From Manihot esculenta (lineage: Eukaryota; Streptophyta; Magnoliopsida; Malpighiales; Euphorbiaceae): a stretch of 64,000 bases of DNA. The notes below the pieces were generated by a model. That model made no database searches. It was not told the DNA's origin and saw only the letters and a program-made list of their open reading frames with translations. How positions within the stretch are numbered: position 1 is the first letter of the stretch; each line of letters starts with the position of its first letter. Shown here in pieces: positions 1-11,753 of this stretch. A program made the position numbers and the translations under genes. The stretch lies in NCBI RefSeq assembly GCF_001659605.2, contig NC_035161.2:1364001-1428000 (forward strand), written 5' to 3'.

Positions 1-790
1 TAGAGGTAGTAAAAAATATTATATAACATTTATTGATGACTTCTCTAGATAAACTAAATTATATTTGCTTTGAAAAAAAAAATGAATCCTTTGATATGTT
101 TCATATATATAAAGTTCAAGTAGAAAATCAATTAAATTGAAAAATAAAAAGAGTTAAATCGGATAGGAGCAATGAATATATTTTATTTAATGACTTTTGT
201 AGAAAAAAAATTCACGAAGTTACTCCCCTTTATTCATTTGAATCTAATGGAGTAGCAGGAAGAAAAAAAAAGACTTTAAAACAAATGATTAATACTTTAT
301 TAGTTAATTCATCTGCATTTGATAATCTCTGGTGAGAACCATTATTATCTGTTTGTCATATACAAAATAGAATTTTCTATAAGAAAACTAGTAAAATACT
401 CTAAAAACTTTGGAAATATTATATATTTAAAGTAAAATATTTAAAAGTGTGGAGGTATCTAACTAAAGCTATACTTCTTAATCCTAAGAAAAGAAAGTTA
501 GGTTCTAAACCTTTGATTGTTTATTTATTGGTTATGCTAATCATACTACTGCCTACATAATTTTTATTTTGAAAAATGATATACTTGATTATAACACAAT
601 AATTGAAAAAAAAAATGCTGAATTTCTTAATGACAAAGATAAGTATAAAGTAAGATTGGTGGTAAAAGGTTTTACAAAAAAATAAAATGCTTATTATTTT
701 GACATTTTTGCTCCTATATTTAGAATTTTTTTCTATTAGACTTTTATCTATTAGCACTAATTTTAAGTAATGCTACTTGAGCAGATCCTA
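1..790 (+). pseudogene. Decayed Ty1/copia pol fragment (integrase into start of reverse transcriptase)
   Basis: Reading the + strand near position 20 gives residues resembling a copia integrase core (KYYITFIDDFSR), followed by in-frame stops and frameshifts. Further on, about 640-700, a stretch like DKYKVRLVVKGF matches the beginning of copia reverse transcriptase. The order integrase then RT is that of Ty1/copia. No open frame survives, no LTR is visible, and the fragment runs off the left edge. Family identity is inferred from motif style only. Confidence 0.6.
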
Positions 791-910
791 AATCATTGCA
801 CGGATAGATTTATCTGCTTCACAAAATATTCTATTTTTATAAAATTAGTACCATGTACCTTCTAAATTCATAACCGGTCCTTTAATTTTTTAAAAATTGC
901 CCTTAGCGTG

Positions 911-2324
911 TGATCAAACATAATATAGCCACATTTTTACTATCTTTATTACTGTTTAATTACACATTTTTTCAGCTTAATTTATGTTTTTGTGATGTTT
1001 TTGTAGAAAATGAAGAAAATGAAAAGTTGGAGAAAAAAATACAGAAAAAGCTGGAAAATTGATTGGGTCGAAGTGATTTGGCCAAATCACTCGCAGGATG
1101 CTAAAGCAGAAAACTGGGACTGACTTGTAGAAATGATCTGGGCAAGCGATTTGAGCAAATCACTGCCCAAATCAAACTGACGCAGAGCAGGACAGCAGCG
1201 CGGGAAAAAGGAAAATTTCAAATTTCAAAAGCATTGAAGTCATATCCTACTTCAAACACTACAAGATCAATCCTATGACAATTCCAAAAGCCACCCTAAA
1301 GAAAATCCTTCACCAAAAGAATTTTATTCATTATAAAATACAAAAGCAAGAAGGAATTAAAGAGCATCATGAAGTCCAAATCAAAGAAGGATTCCAAGTT
1401 CTAATTGAATTAGGACTCTTCCCCTATAAAAGGGAGAGCACCAAAACCAACAAGCATAATCGGAAATACTGTAGAAATTCAGCAGTAGCATAGCAGCTTT
1501 TTCTTCTATTTTTCTTTTTTCTTTTTTTTGTATTTTTGTCACCATGAGTGGCTAAGCTCCTTCTTTTCTAGTTGAAGTTTGAAATTTTCAGTTTTGTGAT
1601 GAATTGGGAGATTTAAAACTCCATTGTTAAGCTTCTACTTTTCAATATTTATGCAACTTGTTCTTCATGCTATTTTTACTTTGCTATTAGAATCAATTTA
1701 GGCTTGTTGCTTTTAATTGCATAAGTGATAAATTGTTAGTTTAAATAATTTAGGTCTGTAATTGCTTAGATTGTTTGAATATAAGCACACTTAGTTGCAC
1801 AATCTAAACTTGACCACGCTATTGGCAAGGTTAGAATTAGGTTTCTCTAAGTCTTAATGCAGTTAACAGTTGAAAAGTAAAAAACTCCAAGGACGTTCCT
1901 TAGCAACTTATTAACTAGTGTTTGACTAGCGAACGTTTCCTAGTCAAACTAAAACTAAGGAGGAATTTGGTTGTGAGAAGCATCTTCCACAACCTAAACT
2001 AATTTATTGAAATAAATAGGAGTATCAAAGAATCAATGATCAATTCTAAACAACTGAAATAGATCCATACTTCAACGAGAGCTTTTCTCCCATTGATTTA
2101 CTCATCTTTTTAAATTATTGCTTTCTCTTGCTGTTTAGTTTTAATTCATTATCATCAAAACAAACCCCCATCTTTTATTTATTTTTGTTATTTACTTGTC
2201 CAAGTCATAATTAGGAAGATTTTTAGTGTCAAATCCCTGTGATTCGATCCTATTGCCACTATCTACAAATTAATTTATTGATTGATAATAGATTTATTTT
2301 TGACAGCCTCGACAACTGCTGTCA
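911..2324 (+). mobile_element. Solo LTR, 1414 bp, with TSD GCGTG
   Basis: The segment begins TGATCAAACA and ends GCTGTCA, so it has TG...CA ends. It is flanked by GCGTG at 906-910 and again at 2325-2329, a perfect 5-bp target-site duplication. A TATA box (TATAAAAGGG, 1425-1434) lies after a non-coding first half, as in an LTR promoter. The last 150 bp resemble the U5 end of Athila/Tat-type gypsy LTRs. No internal region remains, which points to LTR-LTR recombination. The lineage is uncertain, but the boundaries are well supported. Confidence 0.7.
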
Positions 2325-2579
2325 GCGTGCAATAAAAAAAATTTTCAATATGTTAAGAAAACCTAATGAGAAAATATATTTTTCACCGAAGAGATTTTAA
2401 CGCCTCAGTATGTCGTGTGCAGACACAAAATGAGCCAAAAATGAAAAGCAAAAGAAGCGATGCACAAATTCACCGGGTTCTATAATATGTCGATGTGCAT
2501 AGAGCTTATGCATTTTTTATTCCAAAACTTTGAGCTTATTGACCAATGAGCACCCGAGCGAGTTTGGTGATGCAGCCAG
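2325..2579. other. Unassigned spacer
   Basis: No gene, RNA or repeat was recognised between the right TSD of the solo LTR and the gypsy-type LTR fragment. Confidence 0.4.
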
Positions 2580-3080
2580 AAAATAGAGTTGTGATGTGAT
2601 TGGTTAAACCTGCAAGAAAGAGAATGTGAGGTGATGGGTGCTCATGGCAGCCATTCCAACGCTCAACTCAATAAGCCTGAAGAGAAAAGCGAGAGAAAGG
2701 GATTACTTAGAACTTCAATAGTGTAAAAGAACAGCGTACCTTGGCCTCTTTGGTTGTTCTCCTTCAATATTGTAAGAAGACATAGATATATAATATTTCT
2801 TGATAATCCAGTGATGATGTGATCGTTTGCTTGATCAGAGATATCGCCAACTAATAGGTTAGTGATCCCGCAATTATAAGCATAATGGGTATATGCTGGA
2901 TTATGTCTGATAACGATAACTTTATGTTGAGACTTGTCTTATCCAGAGGAGGGCAAGTCTTGCTAATAAATCGGGTGTAGAAGTGTCCGGGTCTTCCTTT
3001 CCTAGGGTGGGGCCGCATTACCCACTTATCAAATCCTTGCCACGTGGAGCTATTCTATGTTGACAACTCATGCCTTTTTT
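2580..3080 (-). repeat. Diverged gypsy-type LTR fragment (copy 1 of 2)
   Basis: Read on the minus strand, this stretch aligns over its whole length with 17030-17540 read on the plus strand. Shared blocks include TTGAGCGTTGGAATGGCTGCC against TTGAGTATCGGAGTGGTTACC, CCTCACATTCTCTTTCTTGC, and a GATATCTCTGATCAAGC-like block. A leader with a TTGAGCGTCGGAGTGG-like string is familiar from the LTRs of large plant gypsy elements. The exact ends and a TSD were not found. Confidence 0.55.
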
Positions 3081-4415
3081 CAAGCGACCATTGTGCAGCA
3101 TCACTTGGATTGCTCGCAGCTCGAACCAAAGGTTGTTAAGTTAAAGCTTAGCTTATGTAAATGTACGGTTTATGATAATTGATTCTTGAAATTCTCACAG
3201 CACCTTGACCCATCAAATAAATAAGTTTTAATTAAACGAGTTTCTTAGGTTCTCGATATAAGTTTTAAATGAGCAGAATCAAATCAAACCTTACTTTTTG
3301 TTGGTCAGCTGCTAGATAAAAAACTATGCATTGATATTTAAAGACTGAACTTGTAAAATTATAAATTCTTTTAGTATAAGGTAATTCATTGTTAAAATAA
3401 AACAAACAAGCTTTAAACTTAAAGGACGCTAAAGTAGAGTTTTGTTTGAGTCTTAGAGAAGAATTCAATTTATGGCATAAGAAATTTAGCCACATGAATC
3501 TCAAATCTTTTAAATTTCTCTGATTGAAGAGCTTGCTTGCTAGTTGCTGGTTTGCTATTGGGAGTTAAAAATATAAGCATGCATAACTCTAGTTAGTCAC
3601 ATAAACTCGAGTATATAATCGGTCAAACTGAATAAATTGAAAATAAATAATTGAAATAGTTATTTTTGACGTATTGAATTGAATCAAAATAACTAATGAA
3701 TCGAATTGAATCGAACTAAATTGATTTTTCAATTCAACCTCTCCAAGCAACTAATTCTCAAACAAAAAAACCCATGAATCCATAATGACATGAATACAAC
3801 CATTAAAACCCCTATGATAATACAAATCCACAACTCAAAATGACTAATATTTAAGAAAACTTAGATCCATAATCACATATTACAAAATCCAGGACTCAAT
3901 TTAACGAATGTTGCAAAAATAAACAAATCAAACAAAATGCATAATGACAAGATATCAAAAGTTGAACAACTAGCACTAGATAAAGTCATATGTGGATCCA
4001 AAACCGTTTCCTTCTCCAAAAGTTGTAATTGCAACAATCTTCTTGATGTAAAATAAAGAAAGTGGTTTGCTCTCTCAATGATTCCAATCTCTTAGTAATC
4101 TGCTCTCTCAATGAAGGGAAGGTTTAAAAATGGCACCCCGCAATCTTTTCTTTTGATGATAAGGAGAAGTTGTTGAATCAAAAAGGGAAGAAGATCTATT
4201 CTCTTATTGCGAGGGGAAGACACAATCAATGGGTCTTCTCTGCCGTGGAGGTGTAATAGGACTTCCTCATGCATGGAGGTGCAATAGCTCTTCTTTACCA
4301 TGCAAGTGTAATGGGAAGTGGAAAATATAGGCCTAAGATTTATGGTAAAAGGGAGAAATGGTGATGATGTACATATTCAACATATGTTTTAATTAAATAC
4401 TTAGTAAAGCGGATA
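3081..4415. other. Unassigned AT-rich spacer
   Basis: No gene was recognised. Short minus-strand frames here lack known motifs. At about 3600-3740 there is a run of GAATTGAATCGAA-like short repeats of the kind scattered through plant intergenic DNA. Confidence 0.4.
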
Positions 4416-4420
4416 GATTA

Positions 4421-4599
4421 TGTAATGGCCAGCTGCCTGCTTCTGGTGCGGAAGCTGTCCCACATCGAAAGATGATGAAAAATTGGAATTGTATATAATA
4501 GCTAGCACGAAACTACTAAATAACTTGGGTTAACCATTTTGGGCCAAGTGGAAAGTGAGCCCAAAAGTTATTTGGATCAGTTTGGGCCCGACTGTTTCA
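4421..4599 (+). repeat. TRIM LTR 1
   Basis: 179 bp, beginning TGTAATGGCC and ending TGTTTCA. It is preceded by TSD GATTA and followed by a mutated primer site (AGTATCAGAGC). Confidence 0.85.
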
Positions 4600-4663
4600 A
4601 TTAGTATCAGAGCCACCCTGGGTCAGACAAATTATGCGGAGCTAGTGGGCCTGTGAGGAAAGG

Positions 4664-4842
4664 TGTAACGGCCAGCTGCCTGATTCCGGTGCGAAAGCCG
4701 TCTCATATCGAAAGATGATGAAAAATTGGAATTTTATACAATAGCTAGCACGAAACTACTAAATAACTTGGGTTAACCATTTTGGGCCAAGTGGAAAGTG
4801 GGCTCAAAAGTTATTTGGGACAATTTGGACCCGGCTGTTTCA
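4664..4842 (+). repeat. TRIM LTR 2 (middle)
   Basis: 179 bp, beginning TGTAACGGCC and ending TGTTTCA. It serves as 3' LTR of the left unit and 5' LTR of the right unit. Confidence 0.85.
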
Positions 4843-4844
4843 AT

Positions 4845-4856
4845 TGGTATCAGAGC
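4845..4856 (+). promoter_or_regulatory. Primer binding site, tRNA-iMet type
   Basis: TGGTATCAGAGC, the complement of the 3' end of initiator methionine tRNA, lies two bases after the CA end of LTR 2. Confidence 0.85.
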
Positions 4857-5035
4857 CATCCTGGGTCAGACAAATTGTCTGGAATTAATGGGCCTACGAG
4901 GAAAGGGCTACCCGTGACAGACAAGGTGGAGCTGTCCGAGGTACTAACGAACCACAATATCCAAGGGTCTGGTACTGGTTAGCGATGTAACCGATTCAGT
5001 TGAGACGAGAACGTCGCAAATTTAGCGGGACCGAG

Positions 5036-5214
5036 TGTAACGGCCAGCTGCTTGCTTCCGGTGTGAAAGCCGTCCCACATCGAAAGATGATGAAAAATTA
5101 GAATTGTATATAATAGCTAGCACAAAACTATTAAATAACTTGGGTTAACCATTTTGGGCCAAGTGGAAAGTGGGTCCAAAAGTTATTTGGGCCAGTTTGG
5201 GTCCGACTATTTTA
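5036..5214 (+). repeat. TRIM LTR 3
   Basis: 179 bp, beginning TGTAACGGCC. The final dinucleotide is TA instead of CA. The right TSD GATTA follows directly. Confidence 0.8.
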
Positions 5215-5219
5215 GATTA

Positions 5220-6537
5220 CTTTTTATTTTGGAAAGATTTTATTTGTTTGTTATAGGTATGGAAACAATAATATGAATAGGTTCAAAATAAAGGGAATGA
5301 AGTTAATTTTGAAGCAAAGGTTGTGCAGAGAAATCTCCTTATTAATAGAAGTAGCAGAACCACAAAGACTAAACAGAGCTTAGTAGAGAGACACGAACTT
5401 AACATGGAAAATATCGATTTTCTCATTAATGAGCTATCAATAGGCCCTGTTCTTTTCAAATTTCCCTCTAGAAAACTTAGGAAATTTTCCTGCTTCATTA
5501 GGAACAAAAGAGAACAATATTTTACGTAGAAAACTTCAATTTTATCTCTTAAGGAAGAGAATTTGTAGTGTCCTATAGATTAGTGATGAATTTTTTTAAA
5601 AATTAGCAATGGAGTTCAGATATGTCAAAAAAAATTTAAGGACATGACTTTAAGTGATGAATCTGAGTCCATCGAAAATCCGTCGCTAAAAGTATCAGCG
5701 ACGGATTTTGGACTATCAATGATGGAATTTTATGTTCTGAAAAATAATCTGTCTATAGATTACTCAAGTAATGGTTGTGTAAGTGATCCTTTGACTTGAA
5801 ATCAATAAATAATCTTATCTAGGGACTTATATTTTTTATTTATCTTACATATTACTTGATTCATGATTAACGAATGAGGATAAATTAGATATATTAGGAA
5901 CTGTATGAAGGTATTTATATGATTGAGATATGATTCATCACCCTAGGTTAAATTAGGAAATATTCCATTTGTTCTCTTCTAACATTGATCATGAAATTTT
6001 TGCGTAAGATGAAATCAAATTAGCAAATGAGATTTGAAATTCATGCAATCAGTCAATGGCTAATAAATAAGAACTAATATAATTTAACGTTGCAGATATA
6101 TTTCATATATTAAATGTTAAATCGGGACATTTGTGATGAATGGGTATTAATTACACCGAGAAACCATACTTTGAAAGGTTAAATCAAACCACTTTTGATA
6201 TTCCGAGTATTTGGGTTGTATTGACCTGTTGTTAGACAATGTTCTTGATCTGGATCACACACATAAAGAATTGCATGAGAAAATAAAACAAGAAGTTAAA
6301 TCAAGTAGAACTTGATTGAATATAAATTGACATTGGAATAAAATTGTAATTTGAAAGAATTACGATTTTTGATATAATTAATTAAATAGGGACTTAATTA
6401 AAATTGTCTAAAACTTATATAGTCTGTTTATTAAAGTTCTATACCATAGTTGTAATTTATTTACTTAACTAATTAAATAAATAAATAAATATTTTTATAA
6501 CGAAACTCTAGGATTTTATTATAAAACGATCTCTCAT
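5220..6537. other. Unassigned AT-rich spacer with one strong inverted repeat
   Basis: No gene was recognised. The overlapping short frames on both strands at 5283-5529 have no recognisable motif. The inverted repeat at 5675-5709 is listed separately. Confidence 0.4.
5675..5709. repeat. Perfect 13-bp inverted repeat, 9-nt loop
   Basis: AAAATCCGTCGCT at 5675-5687 is the exact reverse complement of AGCGACGGATTTT at 5697-5709. CGTCGCT/GACGGATTTT words are typical of the subterminal arrays of plant CACTA-type transposons. A transposon remnant is possible, but no terminal CACTA repeat was found nearby. Confidence 0.6.
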
Positions 6538-6695
6538 GAGATTTTAAGAGAAACTTTTTGAGACTTTTCAGAATTTATAGAAAATGAGGAGAGCTAGCAC
6601 TCAAAATATTTCCCCTGAGACTTTAAGAGAAACTTTTTGAGACCTTTCAGAATTTATAAAAAAGGAGGAGAGCTAGCACTCAAAACATTTCCCCT
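6538..6695 (+). repeat. 79-bp tandem duplication, two copies
   Basis: Copies 6538-6616 and 6617-6695 differ at only a few positions. Each contains GAGGAGAGCTAGCACTCAAAA and ends TTTCCCCT. Confidence 0.85.
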
Positions 6696-8265
6696 ACTCA
6701 AACCCTTCAGACAACTCAACGACTCTAAGATCATTATTCTATGTGGATATCGTTAGAAACCGGATATTTAGACAGTTTGTGGTTTGCGATAATCCAATCA
6801 ATACAATCGATCTCGTGTTTTTATGCTCTTCGTTTAAACGTGAGTTATGTTGGTAAAAATTTTTATTTTTTTATTTCTTTTACTTTATTTAATCCGATTG
6901 AAACTCAATAATAATTTACTAAGAAAAAATAAAACCAAACTACAATTGAATCAAAACTGGTTAAATGAATAGCAACCAGAATGGTAATAGTGAAAATAGG
7001 AAAAAGAAATTAATGACTTGAACTAGAAGAATATGGTGTAGTTTCGAATAAACTGTCCAGTGTTGCTAAAGCAGCTGTTTATAAATTAGAATTGCCCCAA
7101 AATTGGATACACCTCCCATAATAGGTTTATTCACTAACGAATAAAACTTACTAACAATATTAATTTTAGAAAAATTTATAATAATTTATCTAAAATACTC
7201 TACAGATGGTAATTTTTTTTACATATTAATAGGTTTGGTATGAATGATTTTGCAAAAAAAAAATTCAACTGAATTCTTATAAAATCATTCATGATTTTAT
7301 CTCTATGCATAATAAAAAAATTTTAAATTAAAAAATTTAAATTATTTTATTCTAAATAAGAATTTTATAAGAAAAAATTCAATTAAATTAATTTTTTACA
7401 AAATGTTTGATTCCAAATAGAGCCTAAAGAATGTAAATAGTAGTAAAAGTATATATATAAGATAAAAATTAATTGTTACTTAAAATTTTCAAAATAATAG
7501 ATAATTTGTGATAAAAAAAAAAAAATTTTCTCTAAAACAATAGGTATAGTAGAATGGAGATAGTAGTGTCTAAATCTATTGCCCATAGCTGTTAAATAAT
7601 ATAAATTTGGATAAATTAATTTTACTTCGTTAAACTTAATATATATTTATATGTTTTTATATTCTCAAAATTCAATAGTTTAATCTATATATTTTAAATT
7701 TATTAAATTAGAGATACTTTATTCTAAACACATGATACTACTATTAAATTTGAATCAATCTAACTCCTCTAAAACAGAGTAATTTGGGTTCTAAAAGGAA
7801 TGACGGATTAAATTCTTATGGGACACACTACTGAAATGAAATTCAACAACCATATTGTGACGTATTGATTGGGTATAGTGCAATCTCCATGAAATCTTTT
7901 GAGGTGAAGTTAAGGATAAAACTATATTATGGTTGGTCTATTATTCCTTTTCACTCGAGGAACATGTTCTGTTAGAGAAATAAATGAAACCCTGTTGGCC
8001 ATATGTGGCTACGGAATTACAAGACAAATATGGGCCTAAGATAACAAGAAGCATATATCTTATTGGTTTCTGCATCGATGAGAATGTTCCTATGAAGTGG
8101 GCCATCCTGCTTTTACATCATATTTCTGTACAGCAGTACAGATTGTACCACAAGCTGAAGATACGCCTTTCTGCATCCCACCTATATAGAACAGTTGATC
8201 AAGGGATGTCTGAATTAACCTTTCAAAGACTTGAACAAGATCAGTAGTTGTCTTTCAGCAATTAC
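6696..8265. other. AT-rich spacer and probable 5' leader of the WAT1-related gene
   Basis: No gene motif was recognised in 6696-7980. An 87-codon frame at 7984-8247 ends 18 bases before the transporter start and resembles no family I know. The last few hundred bases are probably promoter and 5' UTR of the downstream gene. Confidence 0.35.
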
Positions 8266-9803
8266 ATGGCCATGAAATCCTGCGGTTCATACTCGGCAAT
8301 GATACTCATTCAGTTAGCTTATGGAGGATCAAATATACTCATAAAAATTGCTCTTGACAAGGGACTAAATCAACTTGCTTTTGTGGTTTATCGGCATGTG
8401 ATTGCAGTGGTTCTCTTAGGCCCCTTTGCTTATGTTCTTGAAAGGTAAAGAAAATCTTGTAATTGTACAATTTATTATTATGGGAGTTAACGTTAATATT
8501 AAGATTATATTGCAAAGCAGGAAGCAGAGACCTTCGCTTTCGGTCTCAGTGATCACCAAGATTTTTGTTCTTTCTTCACTAGGAACTACCATCCATCTTA
8601 ACGTTTACTATGCTGGATTGGCATATACTTCTGCAACAGTTGCAAGTGCTCTTGCTAATGTCATCCCAAGTTTGACGTTCCTCATGGCTGTTCTACTAAG
8701 GTACTAAATTAATTTGTCATTACGTAAACCACTTCAGCTTCATTCGCTGTCTGATTAGAGGAAATGTGTTGTCAGAATGGAGAAAGTGAAGATTTCAACT
8801 GCTAGGGGATGGGCTAAGGTATTGGGCACCACCATTTGCATAGGTGGATCTCTAATTTTCACCTTCTGGAAAGGAGGATTTCTATATAAGAGCTTTGAGG
8901 AGAGGCCATTGATAAGCATCCATAGCAGCAAAGACCATGCTGTTGTCAAGGAAAACTGGATAAAAGGTTCTGCTCTTATTCTGATAAGCCATATTGCATG
9001 GAGCGCCTGGCTAATTCTACAGGTAAATAATTTCTGTACTTCATATATATTTAAGAGTTGTGAGCATATGAAAATAATGGATGCGTCATTATGCTTCAGG
9101 CTATGGTTTGCAAAGTCTACCCAGCTCGCCTATCGCTAACCACTCTGATATGCTTTTTCGCATCAATTCAGTCATCTTTCCTTGCGTTGTTTTTTGGAAG
9201 AAATCCTAGACTGTGGAAGTTGGAGTGGGATGTGCAGCTCCTGACCATCATATATTGTGTAAGCCATGCACTGTTATCTGTTGTTGTTTCTTTAATATTA
9301 CGCCTAAAGCATATAATTTGATCTCCTTCTCCTTTGTTATGCAGGGAGTTGTGATCTCTGCATTAGTGTACTACCTACAGACATGGTGTATTAGCAAGAA
9401 GGGGCCAGTTTTTGCAGCCATGTTTAGTCCTTTGCTCCTTATAATTGTAGGAATATTCTCAGCGATTGCTTTTGCAGAGAGGCTTCATTTGGGGAGGTGA
9501 GTAATATCTATATCACCAAATGGGACAATTTAGGAGATATAAAGTTACTGTTTCAACTTTTAATAGTAGTAACTCATTATCTCTTGACTGCGGGTACTGT
9601 TTTTGGCATTTCCTAGCTTGGTAGGAGCAGTTTGCATCATCTTGGGCCTTTATTGTGCACTGTGGGGCAAACTTGAAGATGATATTACTGCTCAGCAGGC
9701 GGACGAAGCTGGCAAAACCATTGCTGCTGATGGTAAACCAGATGAAATTAGCACGAATGGTTATCCATTGGCCAATCTTGAGAATGAAAATGGTAAGTGC
9801 TAG
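8266..9803 (+). CDS. WAT1-related (nodulin MtN21/EamA) membrane transporter
   Basis: Six exons: 8266-8444, 8521-8700, 8776-9022, 9100-9258, 9345-9496, 9617-9803. All introns are GT-AG. The exons sum to 1104 bp, giving 367 residues, normal for this plant subgroup of the drug/metabolite transporter superfamily. Hallmarks are GGSNILIKIAL in helix 1, LNVYYAGLAYTSATVASAL in the first EamA half, and KKGPVFAAMFSPLLLIIVG plus GLYCALWGK in the second half. About ten membrane helices are expected, with a short acidic C-terminal tail. Family members sit in plasma or vacuolar membrane and move small molecules; WAT1 itself exports auxin from the vacuole. The substrate here is unknown. ATG 8266 is chosen because it is the first in-frame start after a stop; ATG 8272 is an alternative. 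Each splice join keeps the frame, so the gene looks intact. Confidence 0.88.
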
Positions 9804-9829
9804 TTCAGCACTGTGATAAAAGGAAACAC

Positions 9830-10179
9830 TGAATTGTATTTGAATTAGTGCATGGTGACGCTCATGAGATCAGTGGCAGTAGCTACCTAGCAAAGCAGTG
9901 GATGACAATGGATCCACCATTAACACACCAATGATTAATTAATTGCCAAAACACGTAACCTTATCTGCGAATTCTAAGTTTGTAACCAAACATTGGAAGG
10001 TTCATTATTATGGCCACGAAAGAAAGGGGCAATCACTTTTTATTCTAATGCCAATTTCAATTTTATGATTTTATTTTTTTTATGGAATATATTAAGATTT
10101 AATATACGATGATATTGCATTAATTCAACGTTGATAAATAAATTAATTTTTCACCAAAAACAGAATATCTAAAAGAAAA
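9830..10179. other. 3' flank of the transporter gene
   Basis: AT-rich sequence that probably includes the 3' UTR. No other feature was seen. Confidence 0.35.
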
Positions 10180-10690
10180 ATCTCTTGCTTTGCCAAAAAA
10201 GATTAGCAACTTCATTAACTTTCCTGCAAACCCATGAGAACTCCACATGCTCGAAATTAATTTCAATTTTCATTGCCTTGGCAGTAGCTTCAATTTCCCA
10301 TTTGCATTCACTTTAATTTTGCTTCAAACCCAAATAAACTCCATCAGATAGCTCCCAGACTTCTAGCTAATTGAATAGCATGTAGCATATAGCCTTTGCT
10401 TCACCCGCTAAGAGGGAAGAAGAACAAAATTTACTTGTTCTATCCACAATTTTGCCAAATAACTCCTTAGTAAGACTGCTGCAGTTGCCTCCAAATATCC
10501 TCTTTCTTAGCCACATCACAATTAAATTTAAGAGAGGCCAGCTTATTGGATTCAGAAAAGCCAGATTTTGAACAGGATTACACAGCCTAAACTCAGATAA
10601 ACGAGATAGAGATGTGATGATGCGTGAAGGATGGGTTAAGAGAGGAATTCTCAAACACAGCTTTATTTCCTGGTTTTCCAAATACTCCTC
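10180..10690 (-). pseudogene. Decayed RNase H-like domain (LINE/RVT_3 type)
   Basis: Minus-strand reading in shifting frames gives AGEAKAICYML, a tryptophan-containing stretch, then FEHVEFSWVCRKVNEVAN. This order matches the plant RNase H-like domain found in LINE-derived proteins, where an acidic-residue AEA..A helix precedes a VxRxxNxVA motif near the end. Stops and frameshifts break it, and the ORF at 10367-10681 covers only part. It is most likely a non-LTR retrotransposon tail or a retroduplicated fragment. The assignment is tentative. Confidence 0.45.
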
Positions 10691-11009
10691 AAGTCATAGC
10701 AATAGAAACCAGATATACCTGGCGCATCTTTCCTGCATGAACTTCTTCAATCAATAAAAGATCATTTAGCTAAGGAAGAAAAACCTACAGCGTTTGACTT
10801 AAATCCACAGGGGCTGATGAACCAAAACTCTAGTGTTGAACCACCATCACCCTGCATATGTCAAATTTTGTCAAGAAATACTCAAAACTCCAGTGTTGAA
10901 CCACTGCAATAGAGTTTGGACCTTCATGTATTACCCATAAGCACCAGGCATTATTATCCATGTCATGAACTACTTACAAGCTAACATTGATCTTAGCTAA
11001 TTGTTAATA

Positions 11010-11055
<46 letters not shown>

Positions 11056-11753
11056 ATGTTCTACAAAATATATTTTCACAAGTATCAGAACAACCTACAA
11101 AGCATTGACTATTCAAATCCCAAAGTTTACTTAATCACACGATTTTTCGCTGCAACATTAGGATACTCATTTTCTAGCACCATAAGGTATTCAAAATCTA
11201 ACAAAATGAACCTTTTCATCATACTTCAGGACATGCCATGACGATAGATAATACCAACTAATCAACTCTTTCAGACGGATAGAAGTCAAAATTATCTAAA
11301 AAGTGAACAAGTCAAATTCTTTATCCTGAAGAGAAAGAAATAATACAGTTTACAACATCTAAAGGCAGCACAAGCAAAGAAGGCATGAACCCTGAACTCT
11401 GAGCTATGGAAATGAAAAAACTATAACAAATTACTAGTAGACTGATAAGGTCTTGCAGCAAATTAAATCTGCTAAGTTATACCAACCTTCATGTCCACAA
11501 CATATACTGCATAAAGAAAACATACCTAGATGTGGACTCTCAATTCTTTCTTTATTAAATTCATAATAGAATATGAACCAGGGGAAGTACAATGAAGGCC
11601 GAAGGCATTAGCAAAATAAGCAGTCAAGAACAGTGACAATAGGTAAACGGTGGTATCAAGACCAATTCATATAAATGAAGCATGACCACTGCACATGGAA
11701 CAGTCCTAGTAAGCATTCCTAATCATGTGATATTGTAATGGTCCTCACACGTC
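10691..11753. other. Intergenic spacer with (AG)n
   Basis: Unassigned sequence downstream of the minus-strand small-protein gene. Part may be its 3' UTR. An (AG)n run is listed separately. No coding motif was seen. Confidence 0.35.
11014..11052 (+). repeat. (AG)n microsatellite
   Basis: Uninterrupted AG dinucleotide run of about 19 units. Confidence 0.95.

Larger units (their letters stand above)
4421..5214 (+). mobile_element. TRIM retrotransposon in tandem three-LTR form
   Basis: Three 179-bp direct repeats (4421-4599, 4664-4842, 5036-5214) start TGTAAYGGCCAGCTGC. The first two end CA; the third ends TA, probably by C-to-T decay. A tRNA-iMet type primer site follows the first two. The whole block is flanked by GATTA at 4416-4420 and 5215-5219. 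The two internal segments are 64 and 193 bp and carry no coding capacity. The short one matches the first ~62 bases of the longer one, so it is a deletion derivative. I see no 5S-like promoter boxes, so this does not look like Cassandra. Confidence 0.85.

Noticed and set aside
569..757. Minus-strand 78-codon frame near the left edge
   Set aside because: Antisense to the decayed copia pol and made of A/T-rich codons.
2260..2330. Primer binding site of an Athila element right after the solo LTR
   Set aside because: The expected TGGCGCCGTTGCC string is absent; the sequence goes straight into the TSD.
4421..5214. Cassandra-type TRIM
   Set aside because: Size and primer site would fit, but no 5S-like promoter boxes were seen in the LTRs.
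7984..8247. 87-codon frame upstream of the WAT1-related gene
   Set aside because: No known motif, and it ends 18 bases before the gene start. More likely chance in the 5' leader.
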